Source of the DNA: Thermoleophilales bacterium
GTDB taxonomy: Bacteria; Actinomycetota; Thermoleophilia; Solirubrobacterales; 70-9
Assembly (NCBI GenBank): GCA_020636955.1
Contig: JACJWY010000007.1
Span: 1 to 64,000, forward strand
Direction: 5' to 3'
DNA: 64,000 bases
This document shows, one piece after another, positions 8,215 to 16,450 of this stretch; within the stretch, counting starts at the first letter, position 1, and every line of letters begins with the position of its first letter. Under the pieces are notes generated by a model, which saw only the letters and a list, made by a program, of their open reading frames with translations, was not told where the DNA came from and made no database searches. The position numbers and the translations under genes are program-made.

Positions 8215-9162
8215 TCAGGCCCTCGGGTCCGAGGCCTCGTTCAGGAGGCCCAACTCGGATTCGGAAAGAGTCAGCCCGACTCCGGCAAGGAGCGGCTCGA
8301 GCTGCTTCGGGTCGCGTGCACTTGCGACCGGAGCGGTAACCGTAGGCTGGGCCAATAGCCAGGCGATCGCGATCGCCGCGTGTTCGACTCCACGTGACTT
8401 TGACACCTCGTCAAGTGCGGCCAGTACCCGGTGCCCGTATTCGTTCAGGTACGCGGCCGAAGCCGGTCCGCGCGGGCTCTTGTCGAAATCCGACTCGTCC
8501 CGGTACTTGCCGGTGAGGAACCCTTTGGCCAGCGAGAAATAGGGCATGACGCCGAGATTCTCGCGCTCGGCGATTTCGCGGCGGCCACCGTTTTCGAATT
8601 CGTCGCGCTCGACCAGGTTGTAATGGGGTTGGAGGGCAACCCACCTGGCCAGTCCTTCGCGGTCCTGGGTGGCGAGAGCCTCTTCGATCCTCGCCGGCTC
8701 GAAGTTCGAGCCGGCGATGTAGCGAACCTTGCCGGCCTTCACCAGCTCATCGAAGGCGGCGAGGCTCTCTTCGAGGGGAGTTTCGGGATCGTCGTAATGC
8801 GCGTAGTAGAGGTCGATGCGGTCGGTCTTCAGTCGCTTCAGCGAGTCTTCGCAGGCAGCCGCAACGTTTGCGGCCGAAAGCCCCTGGCGGTCGGGATGCT
8901 GTGAAACCTTGGTCGCCAGAACGATCCGGTCACGGTTTCCCCGGCTCTCCATCCAGTTGCCGATGATGGTCTCCGACTCGCCGCCGGAGTTTCCCGGGGC
9001 CCAGGCCGAGTAGGAATCGGCGGTATCGATGAAGTTGCCGCCAGCCGCCACGTAGGAGTCGAGGACTTCGAAGGACTGCGCCTCGTCGGCGGTGAACCCG
9101 AAAACGTTGCCACCGAGGTTGAGAGGGAAAACGGAAAGCTCGGAACTGCCGATCTTGACCAT
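8215..9162 (-). CDS. Aldo/keto reductase
   Basis: 315-residue NADPH-dependent oxidoreductase of the AKR superfamily, (beta/alpha)8 barrel. The catalytic tetrad is recognisable: Asp and Tyr in FIDTADSYS near 46-54, Lys in LATKVS near 83 and His in LYYAHYDDP near 120. The C-terminal NADPH-binding segment is TAPVASARDPKQLEPLL. Overall it is closest to the YajO/YghZ-like group of general carbonyl reductases. Physiological substrate is unknown. The start is the ATG at 9160-9162; no leader or strong ribosome-binding site is apparent. Confidence 0.88.
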   Translation of the reverse strand: MVKIGSSELSVFPLNLGGNVFGFTADEAQSFEVLDSYVAAGGNFIDTADSYSAWAPGNSGGESETIIGNWMESRGNRDRIVLATKVSQHPDRQGLSAANVAAACEDSLKRLKTDRIDLYYAHYDDPETPLEESLAAFDELVKAGKVRYIAGSNFEPARIEEALATQDREGLARWVALQPHYNLVERDEFENGGRREIAERENLGVMPYFSLAKGFLTGKYRDESDFDKSPRGPASAAYLNEYGHRVLAALDEVSKSRGVEHAAIAIAWLLAQPTVTAPVASARDPKQLEPLLAGVGLTLSESELGLLNEASDPRA

Positions 9163-9182
9163 GGCTCAACTATGGCAAGCCG

Positions 9183-9234
9183 CGCAACCCGGCCCGGCCG
9201 CCGAACGCGCAACCCGGTCCGACCGCCGAGATCA
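9183..9234. repeat. Two-copy direct repeat, ~25-bp period
   Basis: The unit GCGCAACCCGG(C/T)CCG(G/A)CCGCCGA occurs twice back to back between the aldo/keto reductase start and the GNAT gene stop. It resembles nothing functional; it may be replication slippage. Confidence 0.5.
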
Positions 9235-9243
9235 GCGGCCGGG

Positions 9244-9759
9244 TTATCCCGACAGGTCGAGGCTCTGGCGGATGTCTTTGATCAGCAACTGAAGGTTCAT
9301 CGGGTCGGTGGGAGAGGGCTCGAAACCGAACTTCAGATAGAAGGCCCGCACCGACTCATCCGAAGCGTGGACGAGCAGCAAACGAATTCCCGCCGTCTCA
9401 GCCACCGACAGGGAGCGCCTCAGAGCGTCACCGAGCAGGAGCGCTCCGACTCCCTTCCCTTGGAACTCTCTGTCGGCAGCGAGGCGGGCGAGGAGTACGG
9501 CAGGGATCGGGTGCTGAGGCATCGCCTTCCCGGCCCGTGGTGAAGCATCCTGATGTGAGATGGTCGCGACAGTCAGCGCGTGGTACCCAACGACCTGGTC
9601 GTGACCCGGCAGTGCGACCACATACGTTCTTGCCGAGCCTGCGGCATCGGCCCGTCTTGCATGGCGAACCAGCCAATTGTTTAGTGAATCCACCTCGCAG
9701 TCGAAGCCTTCCAGTCGATGACTAGCGTCCAGCGGGACCGGACCGACCGGTGAGGCCAA
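9244..9759 (-). CDS. GNAT-family toxin (TacT/AtaT-like)
   Basis: 171-residue GCN5-type acetyltransferase of the toxin class that acetylates the amino group of charged tRNAs and stops translation. Diagnostic features are the N-terminal HRLEGFDCEVDSLNNWLVRHARRAD block, TYVVALPGHDQVVGYHAL, the acetyl-CoA loop EFQGKGVGALLLGDAL and the C-terminal FYLKFGFEPSPTDPMNLQLLIKDI. It begins with TTG directly after the TAA of the DUF1778 gene, the normal antitoxin-toxin order with coupled translation. Target tRNA is not predictable from sequence. An ordinary acetyltransferase is unlikely given the partner. Confidence 0.88.
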   Translation of the reverse strand: MASPVGPVPLDASHRLEGFDCEVDSLNNWLVRHARRADAAGSARTYVVALPGHDQVVGYHALTVATISHQDASPRAGKAMPQHPIPAVLLARLAADREFQGKGVGALLLGDALRRSLSVAETAGIRLLLVHASDESVRAFYLKFGFEPSPTDPMNLQLLIKDIRQSLDLSG

Positions 9760-10023
9760 TTATTCCGGCCGGGGTCGGGAGAAAAGGTCAACCAGCTCCG
9801 GCCTGGCCTGGGCCGGACGGTCCATTGCCTCGACCAATTCATCCCAGGAAGCGGCTTCGACGGGGAAGCTGGTGCGACTTGCGAGCAGGGATTCCGCTTG
9901 CTCGCGACCACTCTCAACCAGAAACTGGGTTAGCGACACCTGCCGATAGCCAGCGGCACGCTCCAGCAATGCACGATCGTCTTCCCTGATGCGGATATTG
10001 AGTCTGTCCCTGGCGACAGCCAT
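9760..10023 (-). CDS. DUF1778 antitoxin (TacA/AtaR-like)
   Basis: 87-residue ribbon-helix-helix DNA-binding antitoxin. RLNIRIREDDRALLERAAGYRQVSLTQFLVESG is the RHH fold; the C-terminal part (SWDELVEAMDRPAQARPELVDLFSRPRP) is the flexible tail that caps the GNAT toxin. The ATG at 10021-10023 is preferred to the in-frame ATG at 10053, because the latter falls inside a TGTACGTACA palindrome likely to be the operator. It is followed without a gap by the toxin gene. Such complexes normally repress their own promoter, with conditional cooperativity. Confidence 0.85.
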   Translation of the reverse strand: MAVARDRLNIRIREDDRALLERAAGYRQVSLTQFLVESGREQAESLLASRTSFPVEAASWDELVEAMDRPAQARPELVDLFSRPRPE

Positions 10024-10031
10024 CAACCAAT

Positions 10032-10052
10032 TGTACAGACTTTGTACGTACA
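10032..10052. promoter_or_regulatory. Probable toxin-antitoxin operator
   Basis: Two palindromes sit just upstream of the antitoxin start: TGTACA (10032-10037) and TGTACGTACA (10043-10052), centred 13-14 bp apart. Paired short palindromes at this place are typical RHH antitoxin binding sites. Confidence 0.5.
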
Positions 10053-10068
10053 TCCCGGCTTTTTCGGC

Positions 10069-11163
10069 TCAGGCGAAGTAGAAGACCACGCCCAGGACCG
10101 CGTATAGGGCGAGCAGCTGGAGGCCCTCGAACCAGTTCGATTCGCCCTCCTGGACCACGTAATAGGCGGCCATCACCGCGATGATCAGGCTGGCCATCTC
10201 GTATCCGTTGAAGACCAGTGCCATCGGGTTCGGGCCGAGGAAGAAGGAAACGATCACCAGGGTCGGCATCACGACGAGCGCGAGCTGGGTGGCCGAGCCG
10301 ATCGCGATCTGGACCGAAAGGTCCATCTTGTTCCTGGTCGCGTAGAGAATCGATACCCAGCTCTCGGCAGCATTGCCGACGATTGCGACGATGATGATGC
10401 CGACGAAGAACTCGGAGAGACCTACCGAGACCGAAACCTCTTCCAGGGACCCGACCAGGATGTGGGCCATCACCCCTACCGCCACGCCGGCCAGGGCCAG
10501 CATCCCTACCGCCTTCCCGACGCTCCAGCCGAGCGGCGAGCCGTGCTCTTCTCCGGCCGGATTGAACAGGTTCTTGTGGGTCTTCAGCGAGAACAGAAGC
10601 CCGGCACCGTAGGTGAGCAGCAGGATCCCCGAGGCGACGATCGATATCGCGTTGACGTCATGTCCGAAATCGGTGATCTCGTCGGAAACCCCCGGCAGCC
10701 CGCCGCCATGTACGAGCACGAAGACCGCTGGCAGCACCAGGGTGGCCACGGCCAGGAAAAGCATCAGTGCCTGGGAAGAGACCGCGGTCTGGTTGAAGAC
10801 CTGCTTCTCGCGCTTCCAGCCACCGGCAAACATGCCGATCCCCATGATCAGCAGGATGTTGCCGAGAACGGCTCCCACGATCGAGGCCTTGACCACCTCC
10901 TGGAGGCCGGCCCCGAGAGCAAAGAGGGCGATTATCAGCTCCGGGGCGTTGCCGAAGGTGACGTTGAGCAGCCCGCCAAGCCCGGGCCCGGATTTGGAGG
11001 CAAGCTCCTCGGTCGCGACCCCCATCAGCGCAGCGGTCGGGATCACGCCCAGGGCGGCGGTAACGAAAATCAGGGTGGCGCTCGCGTCGACGAAGAAATC
11101 GAGGATGATCGCGATCGGGATGAACGGAACCAGGTAGTACGGCCAGATGAACCATTCCGGCAT
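10069..11163 (-). CDS. cax: Calcium/proton exchanger, CaCA family
   Basis: 364-residue membrane antiporter of the Ca2+:cation antiporter superfamily, CAX type, with about 11 hydrophobic segments. Both alpha-repeat signatures are present: GNAPELIIALFAL in the first half and GNAAESWVSILYA in the second, including the essential acidic residues of each. The protein expels or stores Ca2+ (or other divalent cations) using the proton gradient. The ATG at 11163 is chosen because AAGAGGG lies just upstream and the protein then begins at the first helix region; in-frame ATGs at 11199 and 11232 lack a ribosome-binding site. It is divergent from the secreted protein gene at 11259. Confidence 0.9.
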   Translation of the reverse strand: MPEWFIWPYYLVPFIPIAIILDFFVDASATLIFVTAALGVIPTAALMGVATEELASKSGPGLGGLLNVTFGNAPELIIALFALGAGLQEVVKASIVGAVLGNILLIMGIGMFAGGWKREKQVFNQTAVSSQALMLFLAVATLVLPAVFVLVHGGGLPGVSDEITDFGHDVNAISIVASGILLLTYGAGLLFSLKTHKNLFNPAGEEHGSPLGWSVGKAVGMLALAGVAVGVMAHILVGSLEEVSVSVGLSEFFVGIIIVAIVGNAAESWVSILYATRNKMDLSVQIAIGSATQLALVVMPTLVIVSFFLGPNPMALVFNGYEMASLIIAVMAAYYVVQEGESNWFEGLQLLALYAVLGVVFYFA

Positions 11164-11258
11164 TTCCCTCTTGCGTTCCGTTGATGCTGGCCCGGACATG
11201 AGGAAGCAGATTATGATCCAGAGGGGCGGCATCTGGCCGCATTGACCGGGGGAGCGGA

Positions 11259-12899
11259 ATGACCCGAGGTATCAAGACGCTGATCGCAGTTCTTTCGGGG
11301 GCGGCCCTGTTCGTAATGCTGCCGACTTCTGCTGAAGCAGATGACACCGGGTCGATCTCGGGCACGGTCACCGACAGCAACGGTCAGCCGGTGACCGACG
11401 GCTGCGTGCGGGCCCTGGACCTGGGGGGCGACAGGGTCAGCTTCTCCTGGATCGGCGCCGACGGCTCCTACAGGCTGGAGGGGCTGAATACAAGCCCGTT
11501 CAAGGTCGAGTTCGAGCGATGCGACGCGAATGTTCTGTGGGAGTACTACGACAACGCCAGAACGTTCGAGGACGCAACGATCGTCAATGTCACGGACGGC
11601 GAAGACACACCCGGAATCGACGCCCGGCTCGACATCGGTGGAACGATTTCCGGGGTTGTGACTTTCGAGCCGGGTTTCCCCGTACCGGAAGTCTGCGTGT
11701 ACGCGGACAAGCCCGGCGCCGCCGGATACTGGTCCGGATTCGCAAGGGTCACCCCGGATGGTCCCTACAAGATGAAGGGCCTGGAAACCGGCGACTACAA
11801 ACTCGAGTTCCGCGGCTGTGGTGAGTCAGACAACGTCGCCCGACAGTTCTATCCCGGCAAGGCGACTTACACGGAAGCTGTACCGGTATCGGTCACGCAA
11901 GGGTTTGACACACCGGGTATCAACGCCCATCTGGCGCCTGGTGGTTCGATCAGCGGCACCGTGATTCCCACCGATGCCCCGGCTGAAGTCTGCGGGATGT
12001 CAGTCAAGGCCTACGACTCGGATGGAAATCTGTGGGGCAGCTACAACACCTCCGGTTTCGTGTACACACCGGTTGATTACAAGATCGACCAGCTCATAAC
12101 CGGGAGTTACAGGCTCTACTTCGAGCAGGGGTGCCTCGCCGTATGGTCGATGGATCCGTTCTGGGTTTCCGAATACTTCAACAACCAGAGCTCTCTCGCA
12201 AAGGCAACGCCGGTGCACGTGACCGAAGGTTCGACCACCTCCCAGGTGAGTGCGGTGCTGGGATTCGAGGGCACGATTACCGGCATGATCACCGACGCCG
12301 AGGGCGGGCCGCTGGAGAACATTTGCGTCCAGGCTTTCGACCAAAATGGACCAGCCGGGATTCTGGCCCACACCGATTCGGCCGGTCAGTACTCGTTGAA
12401 CGCGCTGTACGGCGGTAACTTCAAACTGAAGTTCAGCGACTGCGAGAACACGAACGAGTCGATCGTGACCCCCGAGTTTTACGACGACAAGTCGACTCTC
12501 GAAGAGGCGACACCCGTATCGGTTGTAACCGGCAGAGCGACACCCGAAATCAACGCGGAGCTCGTCACGGAAGACCGGCCTCTGCCTCCCGAATACAAGG
12601 CGAAGATCAGCAAGTTGATCGTGAAGGGACCGTCGAAGATCAGGAAGGGCAGGAAGGCAACCTTCAGGGTCGGGATCACCAATTCCGGAAACCTTGAGAC
12701 CAGCGGTGTCAGGCTCAAAGTCAGGGGCCGGGGATTCAGCTTCAGCAGGCGGGTCGGAAAAATTCCGGCCACCACCACGAAAACGGTTAGGGTCAGACTG
12801 AAAGCGAAGCGACGCGGCAAGTCGCGAATCACTTTCAAGGTGATGTCTTCGAACGGCGGAGGCAAAACCGTCAAGCATGGCATCACCATCCGGAAGTGA
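11259..12899 (+). CDS. Secreted protein with four carboxypeptidase-regulatory-like repeats
   Basis: 546-residue exported protein. A signal peptide (residues ~1-28, ending SAEA) is followed by four repeats of about 95 residues, each beginning GxISGxVT and ending in a (T/A)P(G/E)I(N/D)A(R/H/E)L-like strand, the carboxypeptidase-regulatory/SdrD-B-like Ig fold. Each repeat carries two or so cysteines. Residues ~440-546 form a basic CARDB-like Ig module (KISKLIVKGPSKIRKGRKATFRVGI) ending ITIRK. A similar Lys/Arg-rich terminal module is found in the beta-helix protein at 25.8 kb. Function is probably structural or adhesive at the cell surface; no enzyme motif or sortase LPXTG signal is seen. Ribosome-binding site GGGGGAG precedes the ATG. 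Confidence 0.72.
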   Translation: MTRGIKTLIAVLSGAALFVMLPTSAEADDTGSISGTVTDSNGQPVTDGCVRALDLGGDRVSFSWIGADGSYRLEGLNTSPFKVEFERCDANVLWEYYDNARTFEDATIVNVTDGEDTPGIDARLDIGGTISGVVTFEPGFPVPEVCVYADKPGAAGYWSGFARVTPDGPYKMKGLETGDYKLEFRGCGESDNVARQFYPGKATYTEAVPVSVTQGFDTPGINAHLAPGGSISGTVIPTDAPAEVCGMSVKAYDSDGNLWGSYNTSGFVYTPVDYKIDQLITGSYRLYFEQGCLAVWSMDPFWVSEYFNNQSSLAKATPVHVTEGSTTSQVSAVLGFEGTITGMITDAEGGPLENICVQAFDQNGPAGILAHTDSAGQYSLNALYGGNFKLKFSDCENTNESIVTPEFYDDKSTLEEATPVSVVTGRATPEINAELVTEDRPLPPEYKAKISKLIVKGPSKIRKGRKATFRVGITNSGNLETSGVRLKVRGRGFSFSRRVGKIPATTTKTVRVRLKAKRRGKSRITFKVMSSNGGGKTVKHGITIRK

Positions 12900-12921
12900 A
12901 AGGTTCAAAAGGGGGCGTGAA

Positions 12922-13509
12922 ATGGGGAAGATCGGGCGAGGAATCATCGGGGCCGCCGGGCTGGCCGGACTGGTTCTGGCGGCGCTGGCATTAAGCGCTT
13001 TCGGCGGCCCGGGCAGTCACGGCAATTCGGCCGGCGACAGCAGTTCGGGCACCAGCAACCGGACGATCTACAACCACTGCCACGTCGAGGTCTGGAACAA
13101 CATTCCCCACGCCGTCAAGCTGACTCACATCGAGAAACACAGTAAGGACAGCTGGATCAAGTACCGCGGTCCCGCTGACCTCAAACCTCCCTTCAAGTCG
13201 GCTTATGGGGCTCCGCAAGGATTCATTTCCGAATCCGGCTTCGCCCGGGGCTGCTGGCACATACTGAGGTGGCATGACAGTCACGGGACAATCGAGACCT
13301 ACGCCTTCGACCCCTACAGCGGCCACAACCGCTATCACTGCAAGGCAACCGGGGAGTACCACTGCTACCACCAGGAAAACCCGGCTCCGGCGACCTACAG
13401 CTACGAGCACGACCGCCATTCCGGCGATTACCTGCTGGTCAATTACAAGATCTGCCAGGCCCACAAACACTGCCCCGGCACCCACCACCCGGCGCCCCAT
13501 TACCCGTGA
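12922..13509 (+). CDS. Exported His/Tyr/Cys-rich protein, unknown
   Basis: 195-residue protein of unknown function. An N-terminal hydrophobic segment (IIGAAGLAGLVLAALALSAF) acts as signal peptide or anchor, followed by a Gly/Ser linker and a domain rich in His, Tyr and paired Cys (YNHCHVEVWNN, GYHC-like and CYHQENP segments; the tail is CQAHKHCPGTHHPAPHYP). The composition suggests disulfides and possible metal binding, but no family is recognised. The ATG at 12922 follows GGGGGCG; an in-frame ATG at 12877 lies inside the preceding gene. The stop overlaps the GTG of the next lipoprotein gene by 3 nt. Confidence 0.6.
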   Translation: MGKIGRGIIGAAGLAGLVLAALALSAFGGPGSHGNSAGDSSSGTSNRTIYNHCHVEVWNNIPHAVKLTHIEKHSKDSWIKYRGPADLKPPFKSAYGAPQGFISESGFARGCWHILRWHDSHGTIETYAFDPYSGHNRYHCKATGEYHCYHQENPAPATYSYEHDRHSGDYLLVNYKICQAHKHCPGTHHPAPHYP

Positions 13510-13922
13510 AGCCGACCCTGGCCCTGGTGTTAATTGCTGCCCTTGCGGCATTGCCCGCATGCGGCAGCGGTGACGATTCGGGGGACAGCCGGAGCGGTTC
13601 GGGCGAAGGCGATGCGCTCGTCACCGGATCGGCGAAGTGCAACGAGGCCTCGATGCAGGAGGCGGTGAGGTCCTGGGCGAAGGCCAACGGCGGGGGCAAG
13701 GCGACGCTGCCGGGCGGTTCGGATGGCTACCGGTGCGCCGATGGCTGGGCCGTGGCCTTCCCGAACGTGGGGTCGGGCGAGGCGGAGGTAACGGTCACCG
13801 CCGTCTTCGAAGCCGAAGGCCAGTTCTGGATTCCCAAGGATCGCGGCCAGGTCTGCGGCAAGAACGCCAAACAATCAGACGTCCCGGCCTCCCTTTACAA
13901 GGACGCCTGCCAGACCAACTGA
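13506..13922 (+). CDS. Small lipoprotein, unknown function
   Basis: 138-residue exported protein. The signal sequence ends in the lipobox LPAC (C19), followed by a Gly/Asp/Ser linker. The mature domain contains four cysteines (CNEAS, YRCADGW, VCGK and the C-terminal DACQTN) and a VTVTAVFEAEGQFWIPKDR segment. Genes of this pattern (signal, linker, small Cys-containing domain with W and DR motifs) are common in actinobacteria without assigned role. GTG start overlaps the preceding stop (GTGA), so the two exported proteins are co-translated. Confidence 0.65.
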   Translation: MKPTLALVLIAALAALPACGSGDDSGDSRSGSGEGDALVTGSAKCNEASMQEAVRSWAKANGGGKATLPGGSDGYRCADGWAVAFPNVGSGEAEVTVTAVFEAEGQFWIPKDRGQVCGKNAKQSDVPASLYKDACQTN

Positions 13923-13924
13923 GG

Positions 13925-13998
13925 TACCGGGGGAGGGACTCGAACCCCCGACACGCGGATTATGATTCCGCTGCTCTAACCAGCTGAGCTACCCCGGC
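13925..13998 (-). tRNA. tRNA with CAU anticodon, probably elongator tRNA-Met
   Basis: 74-nt cloverleaf on the minus strand beginning GCCGGGGTAGCTCAGCTGG. The anticodon stem GCGGA/TCCGC encloses the loop ATCATAA, giving CAU. The T arm is GTCGGGGGTTCGAGTCCC. Acceptor stem pairs well, with a terminal G-U, discriminator A and no encoded CCA. Paired G1-U72 argues against initiator tRNA, which has a 1:72 mismatch. A tRNA-Ile2 (lysidine-modified CAU) cannot be excluded by eye. Confidence 0.9.
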
Positions 13999-14125
13999 AG
14001 GGGACCGGTCAGTCTAACGATGCGGGGTCGGCCCCGGCGGCCGCCCGAGGCAATCCCGGGTTCGATTTACCGGCGCTATTTCCCCGTGAATTGAACCGAG
14101 CTCGCCAGAGATTGCGGCGGCCGGT

Positions 14126-15706
14126 TCAGAGCAGGTCGCGGCGGCACCAGAGGGCGAGGCCCGCCGCGGTGAAGGCTGCGGCCAGGAGCGTCATTACCAG
14201 GAGCGGTTTGACTTCGAGGGAGACCGCCGGAACAGCCGGGACATGGGAGAAGGGTGAAAGGTCGACGATCCATTGAGGCAGCTCTCCGAATGAGGCCACC
14301 GTCCAGATCACGACGAAAGCCGCGAGGATGGCCCAGGCGAGCGAACTGAGCCGGGAGGAGATCCCGAACAGGAGCACGGCGATGCTTCCGGTCAGCCACA
14401 TCGCTGGCACCTGGGCGAAACCGGATCCGAGCAGGGTGCCCGTCTCGCCGAAATCGCCAGTGGCGATGCCAAGGCCGAGGCCCAGGCCGAGCCCGGTCAG
14501 GGCCATGACCATGGCACTTGCCACGTACGCAATCAGTACATGGCCGGCGACCCATCTCACCTTCCCCAGAGGCGCCGCGAGCAGCATCGCAACCCGGTTG
14601 CGGCTCTCCTCGGAATGTGGGCGTAGCGCCGAACTGATCGTGAAGCCGGCCGCCATGATCGCGATCACGGTCAGGATCGAGGCGAAATAGGAATCGACCA
14701 GATCGCCGCTTGCGGACGCAAAGGCCTCAGTGAAGGCGGTGCTCGACTTGAGGATGTCCTCGATGTTGTTCCCCATCACGCCGATTGCGAAGCCGTAGAG
14801 GAAAAGCATCGAGGACCAGCCGATGATCGTCCCTCGCTGCAGGCGCAGGGAGAAACCGAGCGGGTGGAGCAGGGAAGGAGAGGCGGCCGGTGGCCCCGGC
14901 CGGGGCTGGATCAGGCCACTGCCAATATCCCGCCTGGCCAGTTGCCAGAAAGCGAGGCCGAACGTGATTCCGGTCGCGGCAAGCGGCGGCAGCAGCGCCC
15001 ACCAGCGGTTTTCCCAGAACGGCCTGGTCTGCTGGGCCCACCCAAGCGGCGAAAACCAGGAGAGCGTGCCGTCCCCGGTGTCGCCGATTGCTCTGAGCAG
15101 CCAGGCCACCCCGATGACGATGCCGACCAGACCCCGGGCGGTCCGGGCTTTGCCGGTCACCTGGGCGACGATCGCGGTCGTCCCGGTGATGACCAGACCG
15201 AAACCGAGCAGCGACAGCGAAAGCAGGATCGACGGGCCGAACTCGAAGCCGCCGATAGAAAGGGCAACGACATACCCGATCGAGGCCAGGGCCAGGGCAA
15301 AGGAGGTGATAGTCACAGCCGCCGCCAGAGGTGCCAGCCGACCCGATCCCGATGTGAGCAACAACTCGGTGCGGCCGTCCTCTTCCTCGGCACGGGTATG
15401 GCGGATCACGCTGAACATTGCGAAAACCCCGCCAATGATCGAGAGGGTGGGCGTGCTGTCCCAGGAAAGGGCGCCGCCCAGGCTCCTGAGGCCGCCAGTC
15501 GGCCCCGACATCGCGACAAGGGCAGGATTGCCGGCCACGCTCTTGTAGAGCGCGTTCAGCTCCGCCTGGGTGCCGTAGAGGTCGTTGTAGCTGACCACAT
15601 AGATCGCCATCCAGCCGATCAGCCCGGCCACGCAGATCGGCAGGATCAAACGGTCTCGCTTGAGGGCGAAGCGGATTGCGTCGACGGTTCCGGCGAAATC
15701 GGCCAT
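14126..15706 (-). CDS. ABC-2 type exporter permease
   Basis: 526-residue integral membrane protein with about 12 hydrophobic segments in two halves, matching the actinobacterial 'exporter of polyketide antibiotics' permease type. The first half has the NDLYGTQAELNALYKSVAGNPALVAMSGP periplasmic segment typical of the group, and RHTRAEEEDGRTELLL follows the second helix. The second half repeats this as RPHSEESRNRVAMLLAAPLGKVRW. The ATG at 15704-15706 overlaps the TGA of the ATPase gene by 1 nt, so both subunits are made together. Substrate is unknown; drugs and lipids are usual for the family. Confidence 0.85.
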   Translation of the reverse strand: MADFAGTVDAIRFALKRDRLILPICVAGLIGWMAIYVVSYNDLYGTQAELNALYKSVAGNPALVAMSGPTGGLRSLGGALSWDSTPTLSIIGGVFAMFSVIRHTRAEEEDGRTELLLTSGSGRLAPLAAAVTITSFALALASIGYVVALSIGGFEFGPSILLSLSLLGFGLVITGTTAIVAQVTGKARTARGLVGIVIGVAWLLRAIGDTGDGTLSWFSPLGWAQQTRPFWENRWWALLPPLAATGITFGLAFWQLARRDIGSGLIQPRPGPPAASPSLLHPLGFSLRLQRGTIIGWSSMLFLYGFAIGVMGNNIEDILKSSTAFTEAFASASGDLVDSYFASILTVIAIMAAGFTISSALRPHSEESRNRVAMLLAAPLGKVRWVAGHVLIAYVASAMVMALTGLGLGLGLGIATGDFGETGTLLGSGFAQVPAMWLTGSIAVLLFGISSRLSSLAWAILAAFVVIWTVASFGELPQWIVDLSPFSHVPAVPAVSLEVKPLLVMTLLAAAFTAAGLALWCRRDLL

Positions 15707-16437
15707 CAACTCGAATAGATGCCGAGGAAGAGATCCTCGAGGCTCAGCGACTCGGGATCACGGCCGGCGCTCGCCGCGATCTGCCGCAGCTCTTCGAGCG
15801 TTCCGGTCTCGACGGTCTTGCCGGCCCGGATGATCGTGAACATCGTGGCCAGATCCTGTACCTGCCCGAGGATGTGGCTGGAGAGCAGGACGGTGTGACC
15901 CTCGCCGGTTATCTCCCGCACACATTCATGGAAAACCTCCTCCTTGAGCGGGTCGAGGCCGGAAGTCGGCTCGTCGAAGATGAAGAGCTCGGCGTCGGTC
16001 GCGAGGGCGGCGACCAGCGCGACCTTCTGGCGGTTGCCCTTGGAATAGGTCGAGGCCTTCTTGGTCAGGTCGAGTTCGAATCGTTCGACCAGGTCCTTCC
16101 GCCTTTTCGGGTCGAGTCCGCCGCGAAGCGAACCGAGCATGTCAATCGTCTCGCCGCCGGTCAGGTTCGGCCAAAGGTTCACGTCACCCGGCACGTAGGC
16201 CAGCCGCCGGTGCAGGGACACCGCGTTCTTCCAGGGATCCTCTCCGAAAAGCCGGGCGCTGCCGCCTGACGCCCTGATCAGACCGAGCAGAATCCTGATC
16301 GTGGTCGACTTGCCGGAGCCGTTCGGACCCAGAAATCCGTGGACCTGCCCGGCTTCAACCCTGAGTCCCAGACCATCGAGGGCTCGAGTCGAACCGAAAT
16401 TCTTGACCAGTCCCTCGACTTCGATTGCTGCGCTCAT
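15706..16437 (-). CDS. ABC transporter ATP-binding protein
   Basis: 243-residue ATPase partner of the permease downstream. Walker A is GPNGSGKST near 38-46, the signature motif is the degenerate YSKGNRQK, Walker B is LFIFDEPTSGLDP and the H-loop is LLSSHIL. This matches the DrrA/CcmA-like exporters of actinobacteria. GTG/ATG choice is clear: ATG at 16435-16437 with a TAATTT box 7 nt upstream. It heads a two-gene exporter operon. Confidence 0.93.
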   Translation of the reverse strand: MSAAIEVEGLVKNFGSTRALDGLGLRVEAGQVHGFLGPNGSGKSTTIRILLGLIRASGGSARLFGEDPWKNAVSLHRRLAYVPGDVNLWPNLTGGETIDMLGSLRGGLDPKRRKDLVERFELDLTKKASTYSKGNRQKVALVAALATDAELFIFDEPTSGLDPLKEEVFHECVREITGEGHTVLLSSHILGQVQDLATMFTIIRAGKTVETGTLEELRQIAASAGRDPESLSLEDLFLGIYSS

Positions 16438-16444
16438 GGCCCGG

Positions 16445-16450
16445 AAATTA
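16445..16450 (-). promoter_or_regulatory. -10 box TAATTT, leaderless type
   Basis: Minus-strand TAATTT ends 7 nt before the ATPase ATG. An overlapping TACGGT five bases further up is an alternative. Confidence 0.45.

Noticed and set aside
13637..13987. Plus-strand ORF ending RGRDSNPRHADYDSAALTS
   Set aside because: The tail is the reverse complement of the tRNA gene, a known source of false ORFs; the rest is a shadow of the lipoprotein gene.
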